Shown: positions 12,520 to 25,427, numbered from the stretch's first letter. The stretch is 64,000 nt of DNA from Paragonimus westermani (GCA_008508345.1 QNGE01003803.1:1-64000); one strand, 5' to 3'. Numbers and translations: made by a program. The notes: a model not told the origin generated them from the letters alone.

Positions 12520-14451
12520 GTAAGTCACTTTTGTGTTGGTTCGATTATACAGTTTCTCTATCAAGCTGTTTCAACCGAGTCAGGAAAATGGAAGCAGTGA
12601 GTTGGCTAGAGTTACCTTTGTGTTAGACCTAGCCATTTGTGTGTATCATCATTCGAATGAGTGATCCAATTACAACCATAATGCTTGTGACATCAGCGCG
12701 TTGAAACAACCTCCGTAAACGCTCACACTTCGTCTTATACAAACACCAAATTTTTTCGTATTCCTCACTTACAACACTAATATAATACGGGGCTAACACT
12801 CGTGATTGAGGAACATGTTCCAGTAGCATGAAAAATACATAGTTGTTTAGCGGATTGAAAATGTTCTGTCGCGTGGTTATACGGATACCACAATTAACGG
12901 TGATTCCTGGAGTTTTAAAATGGGGTGCGGAATTCATTTTCGATGTAGTGATTACCATTCACTTCACACAATCACATTGCTATCTAACTAAACACTCGGT
13001 ATTGTCTGAATACTGCAGATTCATCAAATGTGAATCGTTTCGACTTCCGTGGAGGCTCGATTCATATTGTGATACATGTCCAGAGGAATACGAACCGTAG
13101 CAGTTGAAAAATCTCGCACTTGGAATCTCAGTGAGATATGGCTCACCCGTACGGATATCTCAAGTCTTATGAGAAAAATCTACACCAATAACATGCTGAT
13201 TTCTCTCTGTTACTGGTGTTTGTGTTCGGGGAGAATTTTGTTTGGCTCAGACTTGAAGAAGAAGTGTATGAAAATCTTCGAATTGTTGAGCGGTGGCAAA
13301 TGGTACCACAGGATAGCTGCATCCCAGGTATTTGAAAGCGTATGCTCATAGAACCTTAAAGAACACCATATTTAGCTGGCTGGAAAGGCCAGGGAGTACC
13401 ACAGTTGACTACGTATCACGAAATCCACCAGTTACTATTTAAAAAAGCATGCGTCGTAGACAGACAAGAGACAGCTAGTGGCAAATATTTCGGTGCGTCT
13501 GGCGAAACGATGTGAGGAAGAACTCGGTATGGTATATACGGTTCCGCATCGGAGATGGCCCGTGGTATAGGATGCCTTCGTTTCAAACGATGAATGCAGG
13601 CTGACTTCCGGAAGGTGGACAATTTGGATAGTTCTAATTAGATCATCCCAATGCTTGTTCAGATTATTAGACAGATTGTCCGCCGAACGTTGCATACATA
13701 AGCGATGCAAAAACGGCGGAAATGTGGTTCATACGAGATACCATTGATCCAGTGACTTGATGTGCGCCAGCTTGGGATTTGAACTGACATGATAACACTC
13801 GACGTTTTGTTTGTCACAGGCGTGCAAGAAGGAACACAATCATGCATCGGAAGTAAAAATGCCAGATATTCAACAAACTTCGATTAGAATCTCGAAATCG
13901 CATCCGTCTTGCTTGATGAACAACAAGTATATACCGTGCACAGAAGTTCTTAGGAAAACTGGAAATCACATTCCACTGTAGAGCGTCATGTATGCACAAA
14001 GTGCTTTGTATAAGTATATATATATATAACAGTAGACGGCTCATTGTGCATTTTTGGCATTTGCATAGTCTGAGGCCAAAAATCGGGAAGTTGTACGTGT
14101 CTCTCTGTTCACTCATGCTAGTTAGCTGGAACCGACAGTGGATATCAGTAACGAAGCTCAGCTGTATAAGTAAACTGTTATGAAATAAAATGTGCCACGT
14201 ACTACTGGCGATTATTTGTATGTCGAGAGAAAAGTCACAACCATGATGTAAGACAGCTTTTATGCGCAACAATTGCAACAAGTTATATTCCGAAGTTGAA
14301 CCGATCGGTCACAGCGAACTGTTAAATGTTGCACAGATAGACTCGGGAGTACAGTACTCGTATCATCTGTAAGCGGGCCGACGCAAACAATGGCATTCAG
14401 TTCTTATTTAGATGATAAATCAAATGTAAAGCAGTTATGTCCGCAGATGAA
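12520..14451. other. Intron, nothing recognisable
   Basis: There is a long - strand open stretch at 13814-14281, but its composition and lack of splice or domain signals make it look like chance. Phase arithmetic says at least one channel exon must lie somewhere between 12520 and 20154. I could not identify it. Confidence 0.5.
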
Positions 14452-15035
14452 TTTAGAACATGCAAGTAAAGTTACGTAAGGTGCACTCTGCAAAGACATT
14501 CACACCGATCTCTCCGGTTACACGATACACGGACTATAACCAACTAGAATACATCAATTTAAATAGGTGTAAAATAGGAGTGAGTCATCGGCTGCAATAA
14601 GAATAGCATGCAAAACCAGCCACGTTCGAATGGGCCATCATGAATGAGAAACAAACGAAAGAAATTGAAAATTTAAACTGGTCGAGTAAGAAGCTAACGG
14701 CGCAGACAGTACCGATCTTGCAGTGAGGCACGCGGAAAGAAACGGAAGCCAATAGGCAACCTAAGAGCAAGCTTAAGACAAGAGAGGGAAATAAACTTAT
14801 GTAAACATCAACTACTTAACGACTAATATAAACCTATGACTGCAAATCAACTACATCAACTACTTAACGATTAATATAAACCTATGACTGCAAATCCTTG
14901 ACACCATGCTAACGACAGGTTAGCTACCATTTGTTTCTGTACATAAAGTGAGGGTTTTTAACAGTGTATTGCAGCGGCATATTTGGAAAGAACAACAGTA
15001 ACAGACATTGACTTCGCGACGCTGTATAAGTGATG
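14452..15035 (-). repeat. Penelope element left inverted arm (584 bp)
   Basis: This is the reverse complement of 15794-16425 apart from one missing 48-bp tandem unit and very few other differences. Homology stops sharply at TTTAG (14452) outside and TGATG (15035) inside. The arm includes the Penelope C-terminal coding tail on the - strand. Confidence 0.9.
14806..14894 (-). repeat. 48-bp tandem repeat, about 1.9 units
   Basis: One full 48-bp unit plus 41 bp of a second. The right arm carries one unit more at 15935-16071. Confidence 0.9.
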
Positions 15036-15184
15036 TTGACGGCATAACTTGTGAGTGTGACTCTCGTGGACATGGTGACCAACTCCGCGCACAATTAAAT
15101 GGTCTACATCTGAAATTGCGTCTGCTACAGAAGTTCGGGAGAATAACAAACTTTCCCTCTTACATGTGGAAACGTCTGTGAACG

Positions 15185-15930
15185 ATGATGGGTCCATCAC
15201 CAGATGAGTGCATAGAAAGCCCACTTGAACGGAGCTGTATATTTATTTCAAAAGTTGGTATCAATATCTCGTTCGAATCCTCTTCAGTAGGGTTCGCAAA
15301 ATTTGCTCACCGGAGACGATCGAAGAGGAATCCGCTTTTATCCACCAAAGACTGGTGCACAAGGGTTGCTCCATGCGGTTTATCTCGAAATATTCCAGAG
15401 AAAGATGGAGACGGCCGATATCAGAAACAGTGTCCCACAAACCCATGTATGAAGCAGTGTCATACAAGGGTGAGTATGTAGCTACCATCATCCAACGTAG
15501 ACTGGGATGTGCCGTCAGATCTGCGGCTGAATTAAGAGTGATCACTCAGATGATACGGTCGTGCTGCACGCCCAGGAAAGACCCATGCAGCCCACCCGCC
15601 ACATTCAACATTATTTATGGATTCATTTGTACTTGTTAAGTCAAGTACATCGGCCAAATGACGAGAACGCTTGGAAGACGTGTCTCGGAGCACATTCGTA
15701 GATGGTTAGCGAATAGTAAAATAGCTGCATAATCTCCTATCAGACGACATTTGAAAGAAACGGGACAGGTAATTCGGGTGGAGAAGGCTTTTNCATCACT
15801 TATACAGCGTCGCGAAGTCAATGTCTGTTACTGTTGTTCTTTCCAAATATGCCGCTGCAATACACTGTTAAAAACCCTCACTTTATGTACAGAAACAAAT
15901 GGTAGCTAACCTGTCGTTAGCATGGTGTCA
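15185..15930 (+). pseudogene. Penelope-like RT C-terminus and GIY-YIG endonuclease, degenerate
   Basis: Frames joined across stops show the usual Penelope order. First is an RT-thumb stretch with RICSPETIEEESAFIHQ-like residues, then RFISKYSRERWRRP. A cysteine-rich linker (FICTC) is followed by the endonuclease signature KYIGQMTRTLGRRVSEHIRR (about 15646-15705). A tail LYVQKQMVANLSLAW lies inside the right arm (about 15882-15926). Penelope elements prime at DNA nicks made by the GIY-YIG domain. Stops after FICTC and after SKIAA, the in-arm stop and the N at 15793 show the copy cannot make protein as assembled. The catalytic part of the RT is absent. Confidence 0.8.
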
Positions 15931-16425
15931 AGGATTTGCAGTCATAGGTTTATATTAATCGTTAAGTAGTTGATGTAGTTGATTTGCAGTCATAGGTTTA
16001 TATTAATCGTTAAGTAGTTGATGTAGTTGATTTGCAGTCATAGGTTTATATTAGTCGTTAAGTAGTTGATGTTTACATAAGTTTATTTCCCTCTCTTGTC
16101 TTAAGCTTGCTCTTAGGTTGCCTATTGGCTTCCGTTTCTTTCCGCGTGCCTCACTGCAAGATCGGTACTGTCTGCGCCGTTAGCTTCTTACTCGACCAGT
16201 TTAAATTTTCAATTTCTTTCGTTTGTTTCTCATTCATGATGGCCCATTCGAACGTGGCTGGTTTTGCATGCTATTCTTATTGCAGCCGATGACTCACTCC
16301 TATTTTACACCTATTTAAATTGATGTATTCTAGTTGGTTATAGTCCGTGTATCGTGTAACCGGAGAGATCGGTGTGAATGTCTTTGCAGAGTGCACCTTA
16401 CGTAACTTTACTTGCATGTTCTAAA
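15794..16425 (+). repeat. Penelope element right inverted arm (632 bp)
   Basis: It starts immediately after the N at 15793 with CATCACTTATACAGCG and ends at CTAAA. It matches the left arm in reverse. Its extra 48 bp are exactly one additional tandem unit. Confidence 0.9.
15935..16071 (+). repeat. 48-bp tandem repeat, about 2.9 units
   Basis: Units begin at 15935, 15983 and 16031, each starting TTTGCAGTCATAGGTTTATA. The third is cut at 41 bp and has one A-to-G change. Confidence 0.92.
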
Positions 16426-19400
16426 CCAAATGTGTATCTTAGATAATCTGAAGCATTATTTCATTTTGTTCTAAACCACATAATACATGGCAACCTATTT
16501 GTCTTGTTTGTTCACTGTGTTGGTTGCCTTACTTGTCTGTGTACTTTAACATATCTGTTACTGGGACCATACACACTTGCTATTGGCACAATGTGTAACG
16601 TGTGAATAAAATTTTGTCTTCTACAGAAACCGAGACTTGAAGTCTGCCTGACCAAAATTCTTGGTCACGAGTGAGTTCCTCATATTTCTTCAGAAGAACC
16701 CTGCTGTTTGTATTTATTATGCGAGTCTGAATGACTTATGTGCATTAGCACTGAAGTTGACAGGATAGATTGCGTGTGGATTTGTATCTGAAACTTGACT
16801 TCGGATCTTACGATGCAGCCTACTGCCAACAATAAACCGGTGTAAGAGCGCGACTACTCAGCGGGAGACCACACTAATACCAGTCCATTAAAGGTTAGTT
16901 GAAGTGATCAACTGGCGCCGCGTAGATCAAGAGAGTGCAATCGGTTTGATACGTTAACTGTCATACTCGAAAGCGGCAGTTGTAGACCCACAACGGATTT
17001 GCTATGAGCAACCTGCTAGTGTACTTGTACCGGGATGCAAATGTCGATGACCTCCCGTATTAGCTCACTTACTAGGCTAAACGTCGAAGTACAGAGACCA
17101 TAGGCCGTGACATACTTGGTGGGTTTCACCGGAACAGTGAAACAGAGGTTAGATGTGCCTGTATGGGAATCACCTTAAAAATGCCAAATTAAGAATTGGG
17201 CAAGAATGGATGATGTATGATACAAAAGATCGTTAAAAGAAAGGTCAGCAGTGGTGTGTATGTACTGCCTAATATAACAAATACTATTAATCGGTTCATC
17301 CTCTCCTACGACGGGTAGAGTATGGAATTAGCAGTAGTGAAGACTAATCTTTTGTCGGGATTCGCAGACCTAAATAGGCGGCCTTCAGGAAATAACTAAC
17401 CCAATACCAGGAAGCATGCGAACTTCCAGCTTCAATAAAGCGCAAATAGCCGCGGCTTACTGTTTCCCTAGTATTCAAGCTTATACTTTGTCACTATGCC
17501 CGAATTTCATTGATGTGACACGGATAACGTCCTCAGAGAAGCACTATGTTTACAGAAAAAGATTGGTCATAAATATATATATATATAATAAAACAACAAG
17601 AAAGCCTACACCGCGTAAACAAGTCCGTTTGCTAAAGTTTTGTCCACTGGACATCACGATCCTTCTACTGTGCATGCAGAAGCAGCTTGTTCTATAGCTG
17701 AAGTTACCTACACAGTTTTCAGTCCCATTTGTTACCATCCATCTATCTGTCAAATACCCCGCTCTGTGATTTCCACTCTGGATCATTGGTGCTCATAAGT
17801 GAGCAGAATGTGTGCAACCTCATCTGGAAAACATTTCGCGATTTGTATATTTTCATCGTTCTGTTCAAATTCGCAAACGATGAAATAAATGCTCTAAGTT
17901 GTACGCGAGACTTGGGTATCCGGAGGCAACAGTTTAGAACACGTGCTTTCCACCTGTGTGATACACCATTTTTGTTCTCTGTCAAATCATTTTCGTACAT
18001 ATAATTTCGCAGTTACCATGTCAAATTTATGAAATATGTGACCTCCTAGTCTGATCACCAAGACGTCCGCTTTCATCTATCAGGTCATAGCGTAGAGGTT
18101 TGAAATCCGACCAATGGCTTCAAAGTCAACGCATTTACAGTTTCGTAGTAGTGAAATCTCTTTTGGGTGTACTGACTACAATCAAAATGTGTATGAGGAC
18201 CCGAACTAATGTATCACTAAGTCAAAAAAGTTTCGTTTGCTCTCAAATATTGTCCACTGTACAAACAAATAACTGACGCAGAGTTCACAAAATGCAACGA
18301 ATTGAAATTTATCACCTTTGATTCGAATCGATGGATTCAAACCCCTTTAATAGTTGCATTGTAAATTAAAGTTGCTCATATAAATCTGCTGCACAATTTC
18401 CACACATCTTATCTATACACTTCAATCGGCGGTGAGCATCGTACATTCTGGGAATAACGAAAGAATATGTACTTCCTTGTATGATAACGTTTTACTTTCA
18501 ATAGTCATTCACTAGCGTATAACGCTTCACCGTATACAGCATGCGGATAGTGGAAACTGTCACGAGTGATCATTGAACTTTAGATGAAGTAGTTTCGTTT
18601 TCACAGTAGGCAAACTGCCTGACAGACTGTATGAACATATGGCTAGAAGACAATTACTGATTAGAATGACCTCAGTGAATATGAACAATCTGAAATTTTC
18701 ATGGTGCAGCAACACGCATAACGAGTTGACCCACATTCTGTATACAACGGGTGACCTGAAATGAATCCGTTCTTCACCAAAGTTGGACGCATGTGAGTAG
18801 TTATTCTAACGCAACACGCACACCGTTTGACAGGTTCATTTGTTCCGCTATCGGTAGATAGCCGTAATAATATGCACCCACGACTTCTGACCGGTGTATT
18901 ATTGCGCTGCGGTTGTGTTCATTCTATTGCTGGTCTGATGAATTGCAGAATGAGGGTAAGGCTGTCGAGTAACTATTTGTCTCCAAGGATGGGATAGATG
19001 TCCGAATCTATTGGCATCTTACTTAATCGGACCACTGATATCACCTGTGCAGTGAACGATGTGATGTCTAAATGAACATACCAGCCTCCTAAGCTGGATG
19101 TACGTGAATAAGACGTGAAAACACGCGGATGGATATGATTTAGATGCCAGAGCTTTCTGAGTATTGACCGTGGGTGCCGGAATGCAGTAATGTTTAGGTC
19201 GACCATGCTGACGCCTGGTTATCAACGAATTACTGTGGTGGGACCGAATAGTCTCGTGTTTGTTCTGGCTTTCAGAATGAACCAATTAGATACGAACAGG
19301 ATCACCTCAATGACACTGAGGGGATCAGATAACTATATCTGTTCTTGTTGTATAGGATGACCGTTATTGTTCATGACCAGATGGGAAAAAAGTCGATACG

Positions 19401-20154
19401 ACCGTGATGTGATCATTCATCGGCCGGAGATAGTTGTGCGCGTATTTGTGCGTACTTGTGTATACTACGGGTGACGAAAACTAATCTACTGAATGACGCG
19501 CGCGCAGTTGGTGGTGGTTCAGTGTGAACGACCCCCGTTTATCGGTCACTTGATCACAGGTTCGAGCCCCGTTATCAGGACTGCTTCAGTACAGGTTTAG
19601 TGACGTTGACAATATGCAAATTATAGGTGACCTTATATGTTGCATAGTGGCGAACATTTAATGTTGTAACAGTTCACCACTTCAACTTTTCACAAAAATG
19701 ACTTCGAAAATAATCGAGAGCTTTTCCGAAGAAAGCTTCAAGTCCCATCAATAGCAATCCTGGTACCCGCTTTGGTCCCGAGATTTTGGAATTTGTATTA
19801 TTAGCGGAATATAAAGCGCAAGTCGATGAGTGATTAAAAATCGACCTGATAGCATGATACTACCTGCCTCTTGAATGCATTAACTTGTTCAGTGACTACA
19901 GTCTGATCAGGTAGGTGTAGCATTTTATTCCATAATGCGAACTGGCATAAAGGTCGATCGAAATGATCTAGCTAGACAACTAGCGTTTCGAGTTACTGAA
20001 ATTCACGTATGGTTATTCTCACCGAAACAGATTTGCATCATAACCCCGTATTTCAAGTGATTTCCTTAGGTGACCTGCTAACTGGAAACACCCTGAATCT
20101 CCAGTCAGTTGTTCAATAACTCTGTTTACTTTTTTAATTTCCAATTTATTCCAG
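16426..20154. other. Intron with a possible tRNA-like SINE, otherwise nothing
   Basis: A B-box-like segment AGGTTCGAGCCCCG occurs near 19558-19571, with a TGGTGGTTCAGTG stretch upstream, suggesting a degenerate tRNA-derived SINE at about 19505-19590. I see no other feature. A missing channel exon may lie here or in 12520-14451. Confidence 0.35.
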
Positions 20155-20257
20155 TCCCTTCATCAGTGTTGGTCATCCGTCATCGTTCGGAACCGATCGT
20201 GCACATCGAGGCAGTGGCGCGGAACGTCGACGTTCCTCGGGATTTCACGGTGCAATT
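20155..20257 (+). CDS. Candidate calcium-channel C-terminal tail exon
   Basis: A very strong acceptor (TTTACTTTTTTAATTT, then TTATTCCAG ending at 20154) precedes a 103-nt segment ended by the donor GTAAGT at 20258. In the frame needed by the next exon it reads PSSVLVIRHRSEPIVHIE, then AVARNVDVPRDFTVQ. It starts in phase 1 and ends in phase 2, which splices cleanly to 20671 (TT|A gives Leu). All three frames are open, so the frame rests on phase matching. Membership in the channel gene is inferred from strand, position and phase, not from homology. The upstream IQ exon ends in phase 0, so an intervening exon is required. Confidence 0.5.
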
Positions 20258-20670
20258 GTAAGTGACCATAGAATAGGATTGGTAATAAACTAGTGAAACG
20301 TTTCAGACACGTCGGTCTTTTACGGCACAATCACACCATGAGAAAATTGTCAGGTTGATCTGTGTGGAGTGGGTTGCACCCATAAAATGAAATGTATTGT
20401 CATAAGAATAATCTGGTCGAAATTCTACATTAACGGTTGCATTCGGAGGCTGGCTTCTGTCCCACACTAACGAGAGTAAGCGATACGGATGAGCTATATA
20501 TTTGCAAGCCTACAGCAGACAGTTAACGTCTACTGACAAGACGTAGCAAACGACAAGTACGATAAGAGAGGCAAGTCACAAATGGCACAATAACAGGAAA
20601 CAGTTTCTAACTCCAATTACGTTAACTCAGTTGAATCGTGTTCCAATCCGATCGGTCAATCATTTTTCAG

Positions 20671-20779
20671 ACGACATTACCTTTCAGAACTGAGTTTGCG
20701 TGACAGTCATTTGCCTGTCAGAAATTCAACCGTTCTGCTAAATCAGATCGCATTAGATGCAACCGAATGCCACACTCTT
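20671..20779 (+). CDS. Candidate calcium-channel C-terminal tail exon
   Basis: The acceptor CATTTTTCAG ends at 20670. The exon, joined to 20155-20257, reads LRHYLSELSLRDSHLPVR, then NSTVLLNQIALDATECHTL, and ends in phase 0 before GTAATC at 20780. The next candidate exon at 24783 begins in phase 0. The hydrophilic, Leu/Ser-rich sequence fits a cytoplasmic tail. I recognise no named domain. The donor is a weak match, so the end is less sure than the start. Confidence 0.5.
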
Positions 20780-21155
20780 GTAATCACAATTAACAGTTTT
20801 GTTCAAACACAAAAGATTTCTTTCTCACGATGAGAAATGAGCAAGCACAATCGATAACTGCTGCGGCAAACAATAAGACGTATGGCTTTCGAAGTTCATA
20901 GGTTCCTACAGGATGGAGAAAGGTCTTTGATTGTGAATTCCTATCTCTGTGCTGGTCGCTGGAGAAGGTTTAGGAGGGTAAAGAAGGAATGAATGGAACT
21001 AGATAGAGGATAAATCCAATAAGGCTGCAGGTTACAACTATTGCAGCATCGAACATTGAAACACACTGAAACAACATTTAGTCAGACATGCGCAGCAGAA
21101 GACCTGTGAAACTGAGCTAGTATAACGGCTAGGAAACTTGTGGTGCCGGATGTAC

Positions 21156-21200
21156 CACACATATGTGTCAATCACATATGTCAATCACATATGTGTCATC
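21156..21200. repeat. Short ACATATGT-centred triplet repeat
   Basis: Three near-identical 13-15 bp units (ACATATGTGTCAATC type) follow each other. Each contains the palindrome ACATATGT. Confidence 0.7.
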
Positions 21201-21430
21201 AGTAATCAAGTAATATTTGAAGACTCTCAATCGATTCGGTTGTGACCTTGGGGTAAAGCAACGCGTTCCAATGTGAATAGATCTTAACAATAAAGCAGTT
21301 TTTTTACAAAGTAATCTGCCTGTTCCGACATTCGATTTCACCGGACGACCTCTTGAACGTTCATGCTTATTTGGCGGAAGGCGATGTGCTATCGAATGCT
21401 CTGGGGTGTGAAGTATTTTGTACGTAAGAG

Positions 21431-22010
21431 TTACATCTCCCCTCTATAATTCATTGAGAATTGATAAAATTCTGCCAGTCTTCCCGCACAGTAGGTTTTC
21501 TCTAGCCTCATAATTCTTCTAGTAGCCCATCTCTGAACCCTTTCAAAAAGTTTCATATCTTCTATGATAAGGACGACAAGCCTGTATGTTCGTTCCGAAG
21601 TGTAGGCGGACACAATGGGGAACACTTCGGGCTGGAAGATCCCACAAATTCTTCTTAGAAGGTTCAGGGTCATTTGTGCCTTTTTAGCCATAGCTGTACA
21701 ATTTGTTGACAAGCTCAAACTGTCTGTCACCATGGTCCCTAGCTCTCTTTCGTACGTTGGTACAAGCAGCTTTGTGTCGCCGAGATAATGGTACAATTTC
21801 GGTAACGAACATGCATGACTTTACACTTATTGACACTGAACGGCAAATTATTTTATTTAGGCAGTTCAAATCGTCTCCTGAGGTCACCGCGTCTTCCGGG
21901 TATTCTAGAACTCGTCCGAGCTTTGTATCACCGGCGCAAGGCAACATCGGCGATTTGACTATGCTCGGTAGTTTGAGAATGAATAACAGGAGACTTAAGA
22001 TTTATCCTCT
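21431..22010 (-). pseudogene. CR1/jockey-like LINE reverse transcriptase C-terminus, degenerate
   Basis: Two - strand frames together give the end of a non-LTR retrotransposon RT. They begin near GDTKLGRVLEYPEDAVT and continue through YLGDTKLLVPTYERELGTMV. The usual post-RT region follows, MTLNLLRRICGIFQPEVF and then FERVQRWATRRIMRLEK. The FERVQRWATR block is typical of CR1-like elements (consensus LERVQRRATR). The frame changes at about 21.75 kb, so the copy is dead. It lies antisense in the intron between the 20779 and 24783 exons of the channel gene and is strongly 5'-truncated, as is usual for LINE insertions. Confidence 0.75.
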
Positions 22011-22239
22011 TTGAAAGCCACTGTTGGCTGGAAACCACTCTGACAACCGTCCATTCACCTTGACAGTGAACCTACTTTCAGTCAGATGATCCTGTAACCA
22101 GATGGATGGGCGCTCAATAACACACTGAATGAAGCTGTAGGATCAATGCGCCAACCAACCACGGTAATATTTGTTCGGTGATTTGATAATTAGACTCCCA
22201 TCTGCATTCTTGTGGGTTATCCTACTTGTTTGACCTTTA

Positions 22240-22505
22240 AGTACTAAATCTTGACCATTGTTTAGCAAAACTAACTCCTCCGCATGTTCTTTTTCGAGGC
22301 GTCCACGGATGACTGGAAACGATCAGCGGGCAAGTGGCACGTTTGAATATGGACGTAGTTATTTTTAGTAGTGAGATCCCTTCCCGTCCCCTTGTTTTTT
22401 CCTCTCTTCCTATACAGGGTTCGCTTTTTCTCTTCCTCATGTTTGTGTGGGAGTTAAACGTCGGTGTAAACCTCTGATTTATTGCTGTCTATGGTGATGA
22501 TGATG
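22240..22505 (-). repeat. Dispersed repeat R, copy 1
   Basis: Read on the - strand it runs from ATAGACAGCAATAAATCAG through a purine-rich AGAGAGGAAAAAACAAGG segment. It is homologous to 34790-34960 (+), 35425-35590 (-), 46215-46430 (+) and 49615-49785 (-). No protein is evident; it may be a SINE or LINE-derived non-coding repeat. Confidence 0.6.
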
Positions 22506-24782
22506 ATAAGGGGATAACGTGACCAAGAACAGCGAAGGCCTTGGCCGCCTGTTGAGCAATAGAGTGTGCCGTTTGACAGGTTGGTAGACAACCTAACCAT
22601 AAACCTGACTGGTTGAAAACACTTTTGGACGGAACAGCATGCGCGGCCAATGACATGCCTTAAAACCATGAGGTTGTTGATTATTCTTTAAAAATAAAGT
22701 GTTTCTCTACGGTACTGTGAATATGACCGAATGAGTGGTCTGACGAGGTGGTCCGCGTACAAACTGGACTGTAACATAGCGTTTCCCACTATTAGAAATG
22801 TAAACGCAAACTGAGTATAAAATTACCACAAATCTGTTCAACACTAACCAATCTAGTAATTCTGATGCTTCGTGTAATATTTTGCTGTGTAGCTGAAAAC
22901 CGTCCTCATCAAAATTCATGAAAATGACCATTATTGCTCGTGATCATGAAGCACCTAGAGTATAAAAACGGTTACCGGCACCGCTGAATCTAACTTTGTA
23001 GAGAATATGCAAACGCACGAGTCACCATTAATGTGTCAACCGAACTGTTGTTTTCCGTATTCTAACTGATTTACACACTCAGTTAGTTTGGAAGTTGAAA
23101 CTGGAGAATGCACGAAACAAAATAACCTTGCCACAACACAGGCCTTTCGGTTTTACAGTTTCCGTTTAATAAAGGAACCGTTGCAAAGATTACTTGTTCA
23201 GCCATTTAGTCCCATTTTAATGATAGTGCAGCCTAGGTGATTATATCCCGCATATGTTAACAGAAATGGACTTAAACACAATCTTGAGAGGCCTTTTGTT
23301 TTTAATCTAATTTGGACAAAATAGACTTTATTATTGATGAATAATGTGAGAGAGTTGAGAATCTGAGAGACCTAACGGTGAACACTCCGGACTTGGTCTG
23401 AACTCGGAAAAGTGATAGGAACCGCATGTCCTTAAGCGATATGTGCCTTAGAAGTAGAGATACATTTCGTATGTAGCCGGGGCTCAAAGTTTCACAAGTG
23501 GGCCCATTAGAAACAGTGTTTTGCACCGTGTCTCCGTTGTTTGGGCAAGCAAGGCAAAAATCCAGGGTAGACGGATGAATTACGAATTCAGCCGGACTGC
23601 CATAAAAAGATGGTAAAGGTGAAATGAATACAATATTTCTTGGTAAACCACGTACTAATTTACCATACAAAGCAACGTTGGTAAGATGGTAAGCCAAAAG
23701 CGACATTGTAGCCTTGGTAATAATTTACACAAGACCTTGCCCACTTAAAATAAGAAACACATTGTTCTTTAAATCATGCCAGGACGAACGCCAGTCTCAT
23801 CTATGTATTGCAATTAAACCTCTTAATAGTAATTACATGTTTAGGATTGATTTCATCCAATGTAGTGAGCTTAAAACGATGACGGAGCGACAGGTATCGG
23901 TGGTACTTGAGTACGAATCGCTGGCAAAAATCCACAACCTAGAGCTAGAAAAGTTCACCCCTTAACTTATTTATTCGTTTATTCCTGTTGTGACTGATAG
24001 TAAGGGTGGCTACATCGTTCGTCGAAATTCTCAGACAGTCCCGTCGGAGTCTACCCGTGCGACAAGATGAATCAATTTTCACACTAATAAATAGTTTGTC
24101 AGGTGTGATCGATAGTCGAGGCGTTTAAGAAGAAAGATGTCAAATCTCTGAAGTAACCTTTCGGCTATTCGTACAGGGTGCATACAGGTGTCATTGATTC
24201 GAATCAATCTGAATTTCCAAGTCTGTGAGCTCTAAGAATAGGCCAGAGTCCGCATAATTTTATTCGATTAACTAGTTCCTGCAAGAGGATTGGGGGTTGA
24301 GCGATCTTCGGCAAATTAAACAGCTAAGACCTGAAACCTCAGTCATCTAACAGTCATTTTTCTGTATGAGTAAGACAGTTCACGACTCACATTAGGTAAT
24401 GAATTCCTGAAGGTTAATAGTGTGCTTTCTTGAAATTCAACATCATCACTGATGGCTTTTGAATTTGCTTTACTACCGTAACAACCAGTACAATAACGGA
24501 GAACACTGGTAAGATGGATCACGTGATTGAGCATATCGTTCGCCTTTGTGATCTTGCTAGTAAACGTACAGATAGGCTTGTAGTGTAGATAAATGTGTGA
24601 CATGCTCATAAACCAGGTGAAGAAGCATATCCAGTGGTGATATTCCCGGCACACAAATTCAGTCTTGAGATAAAATCAGGCATCAGGCAGAAAGTGAAAA
24701 TAAACTTGACCGTGCATCACATTACCAGCTTTTTTCTTTTCTCTTATTGCAAGCACTTCTTTTTTGTTGAATCCTTCACCAG

Positions 24783-25427
24783 GTCCATACTGCTAGAAAA
24801 ACCGGCTTTCCGGACAAACCCAACTCGGATGTGTTAAAAGCAACAAATAACACAACTGACTCTCCGAAATCAACGAGACATTTACCAACAAAACAACTGA
24901 CATCCAACCCAGAGAAACTAGAAAGCCAAGACAGACCACAGATTGTAATCCACCCGGTAATGGACAGATCAACTCCGATTTGCCGAACAGTCTCAGAAGA
25001 AAAGGATAGTGTCTATGTGCCTGATACCGATTCTGTTTCTGTTGCCTCTACAGAATACCTCCAAATGATGCGAACATCCAGTATGGATGTCAACACAATC
25101 AAGACAGAAAGGTACGCAGCAGAAAATCCACTTCCATCGAAACTCACATTCTATGCACAACCCCCAGAGACGGAATTACCGGATAATTTTGTTCGTTCTT
25201 GTTCAGCCTATGATTCAGGAGAAAATCCAGTGCTGAATGGTTTAAGTGGGTCGTGGCAAAATTTAGAAGGGAAAAGAGAAGGCTACGTTCGAAGATCGTG
25301 TTCACCCTTAAATTTTGCCGGTGCTGTGAACACACTGGTGGAGCAGGCAAACGTCCTCGCGGAACGAAATCGGATAGAAAAACGCTTGCGTGAGTTTTCC
25401 AAAATTGATTTGAAAACTGGGAATGTT
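24783..25427 (+). CDS. Candidate large tail exon of the calcium-channel gene
   Basis: A long pyrimidine tract and TTCACCAG (ending 24782) precede a frame open for about 215 codons: VHTARKTGFPDKPNSDVLKA at the start, EEKDSVYVPDTDSVSVASTE in the middle, then SPLNFAGAVNTLVEQANVLA and RLREFSKIDLKTGN near the end. It begins in phase 0, as the 20671-20779 exon requires. The proposed donor is GTAAAA at 25428, giving phase 0; without splicing the frame stops at 25526. The protein is polar, rich in Ser, Thr, Glu and Pro, with a short amphipathic Leu/Glu/Arg-rich segment near the end. That suits a disordered cytoplasmic regulatory tail. The sequence looks strongly coding; the gene assignment is inferred. 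Confidence 0.6.

Larger units (their letters stand above)
14452..16425 (+). mobile_element. Penelope-like retroelement with inverted terminal arms
   Basis: A + strand remnant of a Penelope-like element (reverse transcriptase thumb plus GIY-YIG endonuclease) lies between two arms that are essentially perfect inverted copies (14452-15035 and 15794-16425). Both arms contain the end of the coding region, as in the pseudo-LTR layout known for Penelope-like elements. A single N sits at the inner edge of the right arm, so a mis-assembled junction is possible. The element lies in the intron between 12519 and 20155. Confidence 0.8.

Noticed and set aside
13814..14281. 155-codon open frame on the - strand
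   Set aside because: No domain, includes a TA microsatellite read as IYIYI, and no splice context.
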